This document shows, in pieces, positions 44,132 through 53,404 of a stretch of DNA of 64,000 nt. The DNA lies in contig JAJEHX010000033.1 in assembly GCA_022823465.1 (NCBI GenBank), positions 118,054-182,053 of the forward strand, read 5' to 3'. A program made the translations under genes and the position numbers. Within the stretch, counting starts at the first letter, position 1. Each line of letters begins with the position of its first letter. Source of the stretch: Candidatus Latescibacterota bacterium. Its GTDB lineage: Bacteria > JAAXHH01. The notes below the pieces were generated by a model, which ran no database searches, had not been told where the DNA came from, and saw only the letters and a list, made by a program, of their open reading frames with translations.

Positions 44132-46288
44132 CTATAAGGCGATGAGCGGGGCGATGACCAGGGACACCACCGACATCAGCTTGATCAGGATATTCAGCGA
44201 AGGACCGGACGTGTCCTTGAAGGGATCGCCCACGGTATCGCCCACGACGGCTGCCTTGTGAGCCTCCGAGCCCTTCTCGTAGCGTACCCCGTCGATGGTC
44301 AGCCCTTCTTCGATCATCTTCTTCGCGTTGTCCCAGGCGCCACCCGCGTTGGCCTGGAAGATGGCCATGAGCACGCCGCAGACCGTGACGCCGGCCAGAA
44401 GGCCGCCCAGGGTTTCCGGACCGAAGATGAATCCCACGGCGACGGGCGTCAATACGGCCAGCAGGCCGGGCAGCACCATGCGCCGGATGGCCGCCTTGGT
44501 GGAGATTTCCACGCAGCGGGCGTACTCGGGCTTGCCGCTGGCCGCCTCGAAGACGTCCCGGTCCTCCTGGGACCATTCTCCTTCGTCCTTCCCTTCGTTT
44601 TTCTTCATCACCGACAGGGCCGCTTTGAGCTCCGGTATGGCGTTAAACTGGCGCCGGACCTCTTCGATCATGGCCATGGCCGCCTGTCCCACGGCGTTCA
44701 TGGCCAGTGCGGAAAAGAGGAAGGGCAGCATGCCGCCCACGAAGAGTCCCGCCATGACGCGGGGATTGGCGATGTCGATGCTCGAGATGCCGACCTGCAC
44801 CATGTAGGCCGCGAAGAGCGCCAGCGCGGTCAGTGCCGCGGAGCCGATGGCAAACCCCTTGCCGATGGCCGCTGTGGTGTTGCCTACCGCGTCGAGCTTG
44901 TCGGTGCGCTGCCGGACCTCGGGGGGCAGTTCGGCCATCTCGGCCACGCCGCCCGCGTTATCGGAAATGGGGCCGTAGGCGTCCACTGCCAGCTGGATGC
45001 CCGTGTTGGACAGCATGCCGAGGGCCGCCATGGCGATCCCGTACAGTCCGGCGCAATAGTAGGCGCCCATGATGCCCGCGGCGATGATCAGGATGGGTAT
45101 GGCCGTGGACCGCATGCCGATGCCCAGGCCCGCGATGATGTTGGTCGCGGTACCCGTCACCGACTGCCGCGAAATGGACGTGACCGGACCGGTGTGGGTG
45201 CCCGTGTAGTGTTCGGTGATCAGGCCGATGCCGAGTCCGGCAATCAGGCCGATCGTCGTGGCGATGAAGACCCCCAGGCTGGAGTAGGTCTCGCCGCCCA
45301 GGCTGAATTCGCCGGGCAGCAGGTAGTCGATAAGCAGGTACATCACGGCGACCATGATCGCCGAGGATCCGAATTCGCCCTTATTCAGGCCGGACTGGGG
45401 ATTCCCGCCTTCCTTGACCGAGACCATGAAGGTGCCGAGGATCGAGATGATGATGCCCGCGCCCGCGATGATCAGGGGAAGGGTGATGAAGACGGGATCG
45501 TAGACGCCCGCCACGAGGATGCCGGCGCCCAGTACCATGGAGCCGACGATGGATCCCACGTAGGACTCGAACAGGTCGGCGCCCATGCCCGCCACGTCAC
45601 CCACGTTGTCCCCCACGTTGTCGGCGATGGCCGCCGGGTTGAGGGGATGGTCCTCGGGTATCCCGGCCTCCACCTTGCCCACCAGGTCGGCGCCCACGTC
45701 GGCCGCCTTGGTATAGATGCCGCCGCCCACGCGGGCAAAGAGGGCGATCGACGAGGCCCCCAGCGAAAAGCCCGAAATGACGTTCAGCACCCGGCCGATA
45801 CCGGACTCGTCAATGCCGAAGAGCCCCGTGTAGAGGATGAACAGGCCGCCGAGACCCAGCACGCCCAGGCCCACCACGTTCAGTCCCATGACCGAGCCGC
45901 CGGCAAAGGCCACGTGCAGCGCCCGGGCCAGACCGGTCCGCGCCGCGTGGGTCGTCCGCGTATTGGCCCGAATGGCCACGCGCATGCCCAGGAAACCCGC
46001 CAGCCCCGAAGCGAAAGCGCCGGTGACGAAGGACAGGGCGATGAGCGCGCTTGACTCGACCTTGCCCATGTTCGCAGCGGCCAGCAGCGCGGCCACGATC
46101 ACGACGAAAATCGCCAGAACCCGGTATTCCGCCTTGAGGAAGGCCATGGCGCCTTCGGAAATGCTGGCGCCGATGGATTTCATCTTGTCCGTTCCCTCAT
46201 CCTGTCCATTGATCCAGGCCGTCCTCCAGATGGCGTAAATCAATCCCAGCAGACCCGCGCCAATCACACCGTACATCAACTCGTTCAT
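44132..46288 (-). CDS. hppA: Membrane-bound pyrophosphatase, K+-dependent type
   Basis: The enzyme couples pyrophosphate hydrolysis to Na+ or H+ pumping. The 718-residue protein has about 16 TM helices. Substrate-site motifs include [20 protein letters not shown] and [20 protein letters not shown], with [20 protein letters not shown] near the C-terminus. The segment [10 protein letters not shown] (about residue 472) has Ala where K+-independent enzymes have Lys, indicating a K+-dependent enzyme, many of which pump Na+. The ATG at MNELMYG has GAAGG about 9 bp upstream. Confidence 0.96.
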   Translation of the reverse strand: MNELMYGVIGAGLLGLIYAIWRTAWINGQDEGTDKMKSIGASISEGAMAFLKAEYRVLAIFVVIVAALLAAANMGKVESSALIALSFVTGAFASGLAGFLGMRVAIRANTRTTHAARTGLARALHVAFAGGSVMGLNVVGLGVLGLGGLFILYTGLFGIDESGIGRVLNVISGFSLGASSIALFARVGGGIYTKAADVGADLVGKVEAGIPEDHPLNPAAIADNVGDNVGDVAGMGADLFESYVGSIVGSMVLGAGILVAGVYDPVFITLPLIIAGAGIIISILGTFMVSVKEGGNPQSGLNKGEFGSSAIMVAVMYLLIDYLLPGEFSLGGETYSSLGVFIATTIGLIAGLGIGLITEHYTGTHTGPVTSISRQSVTGTATNIIAGLGIGMRSTAIPILIIAAGIMGAYYCAGLYGIAMAALGMLSNTGIQLAVDAYGPISDNAGGVAEMAELPPEVRQRTDKLDAVGNTTAAIGKGFAIGSAALTALALFAAYMVQVGISSIDIANPRVMAGLFVGGMLPFLFSALAMNAVGQAAMAMIEEVRRQFNAIPELKAALSVMKKNEGKDEGEWSQEDRDVFEAASGKPEYARCVEISTKAAIRRMVLPGLLAVLTPVAVGFIFGPETLGGLLAGVTVCGVLMAIFQANAGGAWDNAKKMIEEGLTIDGVRYEKGSEAHKAAVVGDTVGDPFKDTSGPSLNILIKLMSVVSLVIAPLIAL

Positions 46289-46308
46289 ATCCCGATACCT
46301 TCTCCCTT

Positions 46309-46338
46309 GAGATACTCCATGGTAAACACAACGGTCAA
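46309..46338 (-). promoter_or_regulatory. Candidate promoter for the pyrophosphatase gene
   Basis: On the minus strand TTGACC, 18 bp and TATCTC end about 20 bp before the ATG. The short distance leaves a leader of only about 15 bases that still contains the ribosome site. Confidence 0.45.
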
Positions 46339-46374
46339 AACCGTCATGCGATCGTAAACAGTCCGTCCACACAC

Positions 46375-46405
46375 ACAGAAGGCGGGTCTGGAACCCGCCT
46401 TCTGT
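46375..46405 (-). terminator. Perfect 13-bp inverted repeat, likely terminator of the tonB operon
   Basis: ACAGAAGGCGGGT and ACCCGCCTTCTGT pair perfectly around a 5-nt loop. It lies about 75 bp after the tonB stop and before the pyrophosphatase promoter. There is no U-tract on the minus strand; GTGTGTGTGG follows instead. Termination is therefore likely but not certain. Confidence 0.65.
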
Positions 46406-46478
46406 TCAGCTAAACCTGACGAACACAGTGCCGTATGCTACCGGCGGTCTACATAGCCCCAAGTACTGCTGGCGTAGG

Positions 46479-47219
46479 TCAACGCAGACTGAAGACAACC
46501 GGTTGAGCCACCCAGACGGCCACCGGCCGGTTGTTCTGAATCGCCGGCGTATACACCCACTTCTTAACGGCCTCCAGGGCTGCTTCGTCCAGTCCGCCAC
46601 CGACCTCTCTCAACAGGATAGCGTCACGGACTGTGCCTTCCTTGTCAACCAGGATTTTAATATAGACCGTTCCTTCAAGGCCCGCCCTGCGGGCCAGTTC
46701 CGGGTACTCGGGCTGTACGCGGGTAACAGGCACGGGGGCTGTTTCAAAAGGCACAAAGGCATCGGGCGGCGGCAGTGCATCGTCCTCGATAGCGATATTA
46801 TCTTCCTCCGGCGCCTCGATGATGATGTTCTCCTCCTCGATGTCCTGGATCACCGGCGCGATACTCTGGCTCATCTCGGTCTGCGTGGCGATGGTCATCT
46901 CGGCGGATACTTCGGCGTCATCCACGGGTTCCGGTATGCCGATCACAGGCTGGGAAGGCGCCTCCACCGGTACTTCCGGCATTTCCGGCGCATCCGTCAG
47001 CGCCGGCGGCGGCCCCAAGTCGGCGTAGGTCACGATCGTGGTCGCGTACTGCCGGCCCCTTTCCTGATACCACCAGACGCCCCAGTAGGTACCCAGGGCC
47101 AGCATGTGTATGATGACGGCGGCGATAATCCCCCGCTTGGCGTTCCCCTGGTAGAAGAACTTGATGGGGGACTCTTTCTTCAGAGGAAAATGTTCGACGC
47201 TGAGCAGCGATCCGATCAT
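46479..47219 (-). CDS. tonB: TonB-family energy transducer
   Basis: TonB passes proton-motive energy from ExbB-ExbD to outer-membrane receptors. The 246-residue protein has an N-terminal TM helix (GIIAAVIIHMLALGTYWGVW). An acidic, Pro-containing periplasmic linker follows (about 70-165), and the C-terminal domain contains PEYPELARRAGLEGTVYIKI, DEAALEAVKKW and YTPAIQNNRPVAVWVAQPV. It overlaps the exbD stop by 4 bp and is the last gene of the block. Confidence 0.93.
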   Translation of the reverse strand: MIGSLLSVEHFPLKKESPIKFFYQGNAKRGIIAAVIIHMLALGTYWGVWWYQERGRQYATTIVTYADLGPPPALTDAPEMPEVPVEAPSQPVIGIPEPVDDAEVSAEMTIATQTEMSQSIAPVIQDIEEENIIIEAPEEDNIAIEDDALPPPDAFVPFETAPVPVTRVQPEYPELARRAGLEGTVYIKILVDKEGTVRDAILLREVGGGLDEAALEAVKKWVYTPAIQNNRPVAVWVAQPVVFSLR

Positions 47220-47734
47220 GAGCCAAACACCTCCTCGTACTTATCCTGCTCCAGAACCGTGATACTGAACCGGTCGATGGCGCCCAGCTGAAGTTCGTCC
47301 ATGACGTTAACCATCTGCTCGTAGGGACTCGTGCGCTGTATCATGACCAGGGTCACCAGCTTGGATTCGCCGTCGTGCTCCTCGGCGTTCTCCACTTCCT
47401 TTTCCTTGATGAATTCCTGGACGTCCTCCAGCGTCAGTTCTTCCGGCGTCATGTCCCGGCCGATCTGCCAGAACATGCGATCATCGTCCAGCATGTAGAT
47501 CAGCAGCACGTTCGATTCCGCGATCTCGACCTTGTCGTCCTTGTCGGGCGGAATGTTGAGCTCCATGGTCTGCGGCGCCCTGAATACCGTGGTGACCATG
47601 AAGAAGATGAGCAGGAGGAATGCGATGTCCACCATGGGCGTCATGTCGATGAAGATCTGGTCGCGCGGTTTTTTCTTCTTGGCGCCTTCCTTCTTTCTGT
47701 CGCTGGCTTTCTGAGTGCCTTGAACAGCTGCCAT
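47216..47734 (-). CDS. exbD: ExbD/TolR-family protein (second copy)
   Basis: The 172-residue protein has a basic Lys-rich N-terminus, one TM helix (IFIDMTPMVDIAFLLLIFFM) carrying the conserved proton-relay Asp, and a periplasmic domain. It lies 6 bp after the first exbD. Two different ExbD proteins in tandem with one ExbB occur in many Bacteroidetes-like bacteria. Confidence 0.92.
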   Translation of the reverse strand: MAAVQGTQKASDRKKEGAKKKKPRDQIFIDMTPMVDIAFLLLIFFMVTTVFRAPQTMELNIPPDKDDKVEIAESNVLLIYMLDDDRMFWQIGRDMTPEELTLEDVQEFIKEKEVENAEEHDGESKLVTLVMIQRTSPYEQMVNVMDELQLGAIDRFSITVLEQDKYEEVFGS

Positions 47735-47740
47735 GTGTCA

Positions 47741-48229
47741 TCACCTCCTTACCAGGTCGTGGTTGACCGGCCTCAAGCTGGTGGGCTCCTCGTCCGACGA
47801 ACCTCCGCCGTCGTCTTCGAAGTTGGTCACCAGGTTGAAACGGGTGTTGTTGGTTTTCTGGAGGATTTCCATCATGTCGCTGATTACGCCAAACTCAGCG
47901 TCCTTGTGCGCCTTGATGGCGATACGCAACCTCGGGTTTCGTATACGCGCCTCCACCAGCGCCTTCTCCATTTCCGACAATTCGATCGATACTTCGGGCT
48001 GAGGCTCCAGCCGCCAGAACAGACTGTTCTCAGGTTTTGGACCGACCGTCAGGATCACGACGTCCGATTCGGGCAGTTTGATCACCGAATGCGATTCCGG
48101 CAAAAGAATGGGAATCGATTCCGGGGCCTTGAACTGCGTCGTGGCCATGAAGAAGATGAGCAGCAGGAAGGCGATATCTACCATCGGCGTCATGTCGATC
48201 ATGACCGGCTTGTGTTTTCCGTGCGCCAT
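47741..48229 (-). CDS. exbD: ExbD/TolR-family protein (first copy)
   Basis: The 162-residue protein has the same membrane motif (MIDMTPMVDIAFLLLIFFMA) followed by a periplasmic domain. It includes the residues AHKDAEFGVISDMMEILQKT. It forms the proton-driven motor with ExbB. It lies 26 bp after exbB. Confidence 0.92.
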   Translation of the reverse strand: MAHGKHKPVMIDMTPMVDIAFLLLIFFMATTQFKAPESIPILLPESHSVIKLPESDVVILTVGPKPENSLFWRLEPQPEVSIELSEMEKALVEARIRNPRLRIAIKAHKDAEFGVISDMMEILQKTNNTRFNLVTNFEDDGGGSSDEEPTSLRPVNHDLVRR

Positions 48230-48255
48230 ATCATAGACTCCTTAACGCCGCCTGA

Positions 48256-48972
48256 TTAGGCCCGGCCGGTAAGAATGGCCAGGACTTCCTGTGCCACTTC
48301 GTCAACGGCGTAGGTGAACATGTCTACCTTGTTGACGAAGTAATTATACGCAACGATACCCATGATGGCCGCGGCCAGACCGCCCGCCGTGTTGATCAGC
48401 GCTTCCGAGATACCGAGCGCGAGCTGAATGGCGTCCGGCGCGCCTTCGTTGGCCATGGCGGCAAAGGCGCGGATCATACCGATCGTCGTTCCGAGCAGCC
48501 CCACCAGGGTGGCGATGGTCGCAATGGTCTGCAGCGCGATCAGGTTGCGTTCGAGCAACGGCGTCTCGAGAGCGTTGGCTTCCTCGAAGGCCCGCTTGAT
48601 CTCCTGCACCTGACGGTCGCTCGTCAGGTTCTCGTCGGCGATGGTCTCAAAACGCTCGAGACCTGCGCGCAGCACGTTGGCCATGGTACCCTGCTGGGAA
48701 TTGCACAGGTTGACGGCCCTAGTGATATCGTTGTTGCGGATCGCGCTCATGGCGTCTTTGAGAAAGGCCACCTGCGGGCGCTTCCCGCGGGCCTTTTTCA
48801 GCGTAAGCGACCGTTCGATGATGAAGGTGATGTCCAGCATGGTGAGCACCATGAGGCCGATAACCACCGGTCCGCCGTCCTTTACGAACTGGGGCAGGAA
48901 GTACTCGAATATGATCCAAGAAACAATAAAGCAAAGGACGATGATGATCATGATAAAGGCGCCTGGCCGCAT
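48256..48972 (-). CDS. exbB: ExbB/TolQ/MotA-family proton channel protein
   Basis: ExbB is the pentameric scaffold of the TonB motor. The 238-residue protein has a first TM helix near residue 8-25. A cytoplasmic loop follows, and then two TM helices with the family signature (LLERNLIALQTIATIATLVG, LLGTTIGMIRAFAAM, and ISEALINTAGGLAAAIMGIV). AAGGAG lies just before the ATG. It heads the tonB block. Confidence 0.93.
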   Translation of the reverse strand: MRPGAFIMIIIVLCFIVSWIIFEYFLPQFVKDGGPVVIGLMVLTMLDITFIIERSLTLKKARGKRPQVAFLKDAMSAIRNNDITRAVNLCNSQQGTMANVLRAGLERFETIADENLTSDRQVQEIKRAFEEANALETPLLERNLIALQTIATIATLVGLLGTTIGMIRAFAAMANEGAPDAIQLALGISEALINTAGGLAAAIMGIVAYNYFVNKVDMFTYAVDEVAQEVLAILTGRA

Positions 48973-49266
48973 ATCAGATTCTCCTTGAACTTTGTTCTGC
49001 TGCTAAAGTGAACGAAAAACCAAAACAATCATCTCACAGTGAACTAATCCCTGCCAGATAAACCAAGTAAATTCTGTATTGAATTCAAGTCCTTTTGACG
49101 TCGGCGGGACAAACGCCTTCCTTCACCACCACCTTTCCATCCCTGTCCTGTGTGTACCGGCCTGTCTGTAAACAGGCTCGTGTTCTGATTTCCGTATGCC
49201 GAAAGCTTCCCGTCCGCCGGCTCGCGCCGGGGCGATAGTCGGGGGCGACAGACGTATGCGTGTTCC
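48973..49266. other. Intergenic region between the TPR gene and exbB
   Basis: This 294-bp stretch must contain the exbB promoter. It has an AT-rich patch at about 49000-49080 but no pair of boxes I would assign. I see no gene or RNA in it. Confidence 0.4.
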
Positions 49267-51264
49267 TCAGTCTCCCTGCAATTGCTCGTAAATCTCACGG
49301 ACCGTATTCAACTGTTCCCGAGCCCTGCCATTGTTCGGATCCAGCTTCAGGCATTCGCGATAATGGCGGATCGCCGGCGCAAGCTGCTGCGAATTCGTAT
49401 AGGCCTGGGCGAGCAACAGATGATATGAAGCCTCGTCGGGTTTCAACTCGACGGCCTTACGGAGCCGTCCGATGGCGCCGCCCCAGTCCTGGTTCATCAC
49501 CCGATCGAATCCGAGTCGATAATAGGCCTCGTGATCGGAAGGGTCGATTTCGAGCACACGCTGAAACGTCGTGCGCGCATTCGCGAAATCCTCAAGGATC
49601 AGATAGGCCGTTCCCAGGTATTTCAACGGCTGAAGGACAGCCTTGGGATCTTCCTGGGCCTCTTCAGTCTGGAGTTCGAGCGCCTGCAACAGGGCGTCCC
49701 GGGCCACTGCGCCTTCGCGGGCCACCAGGCCGGCGATGCCCATATTCAGATAAGCGGTATACGACGTGCTGTCGTGGGCGACCTTGGCCCGGTACATATC
49801 GATCGACGCGGCGTAGATCTCGGGGCGCCGATCCCCTTCCGCGTTGCGGGATTCGCCGTATATTTCCCTGCCTAGGTTATAGTAAACGTTGCTCAGCGTA
49901 GTCCTGGTCCGTTCGTCCTCCGCCGCCTGAATCGCCGGCTCCAGCACGGTTTTCACGGCCGTTACGGCTTGCGCGTATTGCCCCTGCTTGATAAACGCGC
50001 GTCCATAGTAGGCGTACGGGTTCTGGTCGGCCGGATTGACCTCGATGGCCTTTTCCAACTCCGGAATGGCATCGGCAAACTTCTCCAGTTCGAAATAGAC
50101 CAGCGCCAGCTGGATGTAGGGTTTCTCGGACGTACCGTCCAGTGCTATGGATTTTCTCAGGTTGACGATGCCGTCGTCATACAGGCCCACCTCGGGTTGG
50201 GTCTGTACCCAGCCCAGGCTGAAATACAACTCCGCGTTGTCCGCGTTCTGTTCCAGGGCTTCCTTGTAAGCGTTTACCGCCTCCGTGTACATGCCCTCGG
50301 CCACCAGTCCGTCACCCATGGGCAGATAGGCTTCGACCTTGCCCGGATCCAATTCGACGGTCTTCCTGTAGTGGGGCACGGCCATCTTGATCCGCTGGGT
50401 CCTGTTGAGCGATTCGGCCAGCATGAAGTAGGCCTCGGCATTGGTCTGGTCCAGCGCCACGAATTTCTCCAGCGGCTCGACGGCGAGGGGGTACCGTTCG
50501 GCGACAAACTGGATGAACCCCTGCTGGTACCAGGCGTCCTTCAGGGTGGGATCGAGTTCCGCCGCTTTCCGGAATCCGGCGTAGGATTCGTTCCACTGCC
50601 TCGCCTTGAAATGCAACTGGCCGATTCGGTAATGAGTCAAGGCCGCGTTCGGGGAATCGGGCTGCATGGCAAGGGCCTGCCGGTAGTTGGTGATAGCCAG
50701 CCCCCAGACGTTCTGCGCTTCATAAACGTCGCCCAGCCCCTGCACGTACAGCGGGTTCTGCGGGTCGACTCCCCGCGCCCTGGTGAAGAGTACCATGGCG
50801 CTCTGCAGATCGTCCTGGGCAATGGCGAGTTGGCCCTGGGCATAGAAGAACCTTGCGTCTTTCTCCTTGGTGCGTTTCAGGCCCTCCCTGATCGACTTCT
50901 CCGCTTCCTCGAACTGCCCCTTCCCGATCTGCAGCAGACTCAGTTCGAAGCGGGCGTCGTGGTTCTTCTTCTGCTGGTCGACCGCGATGAGGAATTCAGA
51001 AAGCGCCTCGTCGTTGTGGCCCTGGCGCTTGAGGGCCATGCCGAGCAGGTAATGGGCGTCCGTATTCTTCTTCCCATTGCTGAGCACGTCCCGGAGTATG
51101 GAAATGGCTTCGTCGTAATTCCCGCCGTCGTAGGCCGCCCGGGCGGAACCCACGCTTTGCGCGTCCGCCGTGGCCGGCGCTCCCGCCAGACCGGCCAGCA
51201 ACAGCACGCCAAAGGCGAGGAAGACGCCGAGGCCGTTCCTGTAAATGGTACCTGCGATCCGCAT
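49267..51264 (-). CDS. Periplasmic tetratricopeptide-repeat protein
   Basis: The 665-residue protein starts with a signal peptide (GVFLAFGVLLLAGLAGAPAT, cleavage after ADA). It then consists almost entirely of TPR units from about residue 40 to the end (for example NYDEAISILRDVLSNGKKN, HYRKTVELDPGKVEAYLPMG). I estimate 14 to 16 repeats. Such proteins scaffold periplasmic complexes. Between the tonB block and a PstS-like lipoprotein, it resembles a cluster often seen in Bacteroidetes. The ATG at MRIAGT has GGGAGGA 7 bp upstream. Confidence 0.88.
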   Translation of the reverse strand: MRIAGTIYRNGLGVFLAFGVLLLAGLAGAPATADAQSVGSARAAYDGGNYDEAISILRDVLSNGKKNTDAHYLLGMALKRQGHNDEALSEFLIAVDQQKKNHDARFELSLLQIGKGQFEEAEKSIREGLKRTKEKDARFFYAQGQLAIAQDDLQSAMVLFTRARGVDPQNPLYVQGLGDVYEAQNVWGLAITNYRQALAMQPDSPNAALTHYRIGQLHFKARQWNESYAGFRKAAELDPTLKDAWYQQGFIQFVAERYPLAVEPLEKFVALDQTNAEAYFMLAESLNRTQRIKMAVPHYRKTVELDPGKVEAYLPMGDGLVAEGMYTEAVNAYKEALEQNADNAELYFSLGWVQTQPEVGLYDDGIVNLRKSIALDGTSEKPYIQLALVYFELEKFADAIPELEKAIEVNPADQNPYAYYGRAFIKQGQYAQAVTAVKTVLEPAIQAAEDERTRTTLSNVYYNLGREIYGESRNAEGDRRPEIYAASIDMYRAKVAHDSTSYTAYLNMGIAGLVAREGAVARDALLQALELQTEEAQEDPKAVLQPLKYLGTAYLILEDFANARTTFQRVLEIDPSDHEAYYRLGFDRVMNQDWGGAIGRLRKAVELKPDEASYHLLLAQAYTNSQQLAPAIRHYRECLKLDPNNGRAREQLNTVREIYEQLQGD

Positions 51265-51362
51265 GTTCGATTCCTCCCGATGCACTGACAGATTCTATAC
51301 GGAGATGGCGTGCGCACGTCCGCGCGGACTACGACACCTCTATAGAAAATATAGAAAAATCA

Positions 51363-52274
51363 CTAATCCAGTTTGACTGTCCGTACCGGCATGGTCGCCG
51401 GTACGACGCCTTCGTCTATTGCGATCTGTTGTCCCTTGACCGCCGTGAGAAAAGTCACGAATCCCGATACCAGATTGACTTCAAGCATCGAGTTCTTGAA
51501 ATAGCACAACACCAGGGGCCGACGCAGCGGATACAACTCCTTGTGAATCTTATCCTGTGTCGGCAGGTAATACCGGCCGCCTTCTTCCTCCGCGACCCGG
51601 ATCACCTTGTAGTACCTCATCGTTGCCGTATCGGTCGTCATCAGGAGGCCGGTGATGCCGATCGCACCGGGGTGGCTGCCCGCAATGGCCGCCAACGCCG
51701 ACATCGTGCTGCAGGGATACGCGCCGGCGCCGTATTCCGCGTTTTCCATGACAACGTCCTGAAAGACCTCGTATGTGCCTGAATTCCGGTCGCGGATCAG
51801 GGGGCGGATGGCGATGTCCTTCCCGCCCACGTCCCGCCAGTTCGTGATCTTGCCCGTGAAAATGTCTCTTAACTGCCCCACCGTCAGTTCGTCGACGGGG
51901 TTGTCGCCGTGCAGGATGACCGCCAGCGCGTCGTGGGCGACCGTACGGGTGATGAAGGCCGCTTCACCGGCCGAAAGCGCTTCGACCTCCTCCTCGCTGG
52001 GCTCGCGTGACAGCACCGCCAGGCGGCTCAGGCCATCGGAAAGCTCGACAAGCGCTTCCCGCGAGGTCGTCCGGCCCACGTCTACAAAAGCTTCGTTGTA
52101 GGTCAGTTCGTACTTTTTTGCAGATTCCTCGATATACGGGAAAGCCACGTCCGCACTGGATACTTTGATGTAACCCCTTGTCGCGGTTTCTTCCGGTTCG
52201 CCGCAGCCCGGCAGGCAAACGAGACAGGCTGCGATCAGGCAGGCCGCTAGGTTTTGGGTCCCGAACTTTTCCAT
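51363..52274 (-). CDS. PstS-like phosphate-binding lipoprotein
   Basis: The 303-residue protein has a lipobox (CLPGC, lipidated Cys24) and the fold of periplasmic phosphate-binding proteins: LAVILHGDNPVDELTVGQLR, DIFTGKITNWRDVGG, RDRNSGTYEVFQD near residue 165, and GITGL. Canonical PstS binds phosphate for PstCAB, but none of those genes are nearby. It lies beside the TPR and tonB genes, so it may serve a TonB-linked role or be a sensor. It overlaps the small membrane gene by 28 bp. Confidence 0.85.
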   Translation of the reverse strand: MEKFGTQNLAACLIAACLVCLPGCGEPEETATRGYIKVSSADVAFPYIEESAKKYELTYNEAFVDVGRTTSREALVELSDGLSRLAVLSREPSEEEVEALSAGEAAFITRTVAHDALAVILHGDNPVDELTVGQLRDIFTGKITNWRDVGGKDIAIRPLIRDRNSGTYEVFQDVVMENAEYGAGAYPCSTMSALAAIAGSHPGAIGITGLLMTTDTATMRYYKVIRVAEEEGGRYYLPTQDKIHKELYPLRRPLVLCYFKNSMLEVNLVSGFVTFLTAVKGQQIAIDEGVVPATMPVRTVKLD

Positions 52275-52507
52275 GAATCATCCTCTAAGATCGAGCGGGT
52301 CTCCTGGTCCCTCTTTTCAGAGTAATAGGCCGAAAAGAACCGGAAAACCCCGTACAGGATGAGCACACTGCCGAATACCAGCCGCAACTGTTCCGTCTGA
52401 ATGAAGACCTTCAGGAGATTGCCGGTAACGACCAGCACGCCGGTCACGACCATCGCCACCGCAACCAGGTAACCGAGGAACTGACGGAATGACGTGATAC
52501 GGATCAT
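52247..52507 (-). CDS. Small two-TM membrane protein
   Basis: The 86-residue protein has two hydrophobic helices (FLGYLVAVAMVVTGVLVVTG and LRLVFGSVLILYGVFRFFSA) and a charged cytoplasmic tail. No family name is recognised. It overlaps the start of the PstS-like gene, so the two are probably co-translated, and it follows a strong promoter by about 180 bp. Confidence 0.7.
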   Translation of the reverse strand: MIRITSFRQFLGYLVAVAMVVTGVLVVTGNLLKVFIQTEQLRLVFGSVLILYGVFRFFSAYYSEKRDQETRSILEDDSWKSSGPKT

Positions 52508-52855
52508 ACGCGGGCGAGACGGAATCCAACACGCGGGCGCTATCGGGCATCTTCGTTCATGACTTCACCGCAGAATACGATAGACGAAACCACCTTGTCC
52601 AGCCCTGTGCGGCAACGACTTCGATCCATCAGCGGCCAGGCAGGGGAATGCAGGATTCCAAGGGTCGTGGTTTCCGATTGTTTCGATTCTATCTAAATAA
52701 ACGCGACAGTCCTGATTGTCAAGAAAAAGTTATGGTTGTAACATGCGTTTCAGATGACTGTAAAGTGACGTTTTCATGAATTGGCAATTCGCAGGTGACA
52801 GCCGGTCGCGACGGTGCCCGGCGGCCCCCCTCCCGGCTTTGCGAGTATGATCCCG
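52508..52855. other. Long upstream region of the small TM/PstS-like unit
   Basis: The 348-bp gap contains a strong minus-strand promoter at 52694-52722 and then a leader of about 180 bases. Within it a 29-codon frame (52540-52629, minus) starts MDRSRCRTG; it could be an upstream ORF, but nothing supports translation. Beyond the promoter I see nothing up to the epimerase stop codon. Confidence 0.4.
52694..52722 (-). promoter_or_regulatory. Strong sigma70-type promoter for the small TM/PstS-like/TPR unit
   Basis: On the minus strand TTGACA, exactly 17 bp and TATTTA are found in an AT-rich context. No Pho-box-like direct repeat was recognised nearby. Confidence 0.7.
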
Positions 52856-53308
52856 CTATCCATGGTGGTCCGTGCCTTTCTCGCAGAGTTCGATCAGCAC
52901 GCCGCTCGCGCTTCGGGGATGAACGAAGGCGATCCGCGCGCCGCCCGCCCCGGTGCGCGGTATTTCATCGATCAACCGGTATCCGCGGCCGCGCAGGACC
53001 TTCAGCGTTTCCTCCACGTCGTCTACCTCGAAGGCTACGTGATGAACGCCCTCGCCGCGCTGTTCGATGAAACGGGCCACCGGGCTCTCCGGGTCCGTTG
53101 CCTCAAGGAGTTCCACCTGGGTATCTCCCACGGGGAGAAAAGCCACGGTCACGCGGTCGCTTTCCACCGTTTCCCGGCCATGGAGAGGCAACCCGAGGGT
53201 ATCGTGATAGAGCCTCAGCGCTTCGTCCAGGCTCCGCACCGCGATCCCGATGTGTGCGATTCTGGCGGTCCCGTGCGGAAGTTTCTCCGACAGAAGTTCC
53301 TCCGACAT
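52856..53308 (-). CDS. mce: Methylmalonyl-CoA epimerase
   Basis: The enzyme interconverts the (R)- and (S)-epimers of methylmalonyl-CoA in propionate metabolism. The 150-residue VOC-fold protein has the paired beta-alpha-beta modules starting IAHIGIAVRSLDEAL and GVHHVAFEVDDVEE, the metal-ligand His residues in these, and the terminal GVLIELCEK with its Glu. It lies downstream of the mutase gene on the same strand. Confidence 0.93.
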   Translation of the reverse strand: MSEELLSEKLPHGTARIAHIGIAVRSLDEALRLYHDTLGLPLHGRETVESDRVTVAFLPVGDTQVELLEATDPESPVARFIEQRGEGVHHVAFEVDDVEETLKVLRGRGYRLIDEIPRTGAGGARIAFVHPRSASGVLIELCEKGTDHHG

Positions 53309-53366
53309 GAATTACGGCCTCTCCTTGTAATTGGGTAAACGGCCGGCGATGGGCGGGCTTCGGTTG

Positions 53367-53404
53367 ATGCTTCAGAAACGTTCGGATGCTTCAGAAACGT
53401 TCGG
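53367..53404. repeat. Perfect 19-bp tandem duplication at the mutase stop codon
   Basis: ATGCTTCAGAAACGTTCGG occurs twice in direct succession. The upstream copy (in gene direction) contains the last codons and stop of the mutase gene; the other copy lies in the 3-prime untranslated part. It looks like a recent slippage duplication. Confidence 0.92.

Noticed and set aside
49044..49298. 84-codon minus-strand frame before exbB
   Set aside because: Its composition is random-looking, it overlaps the end of the TPR gene, and it has no ribosome site or recognisable family.
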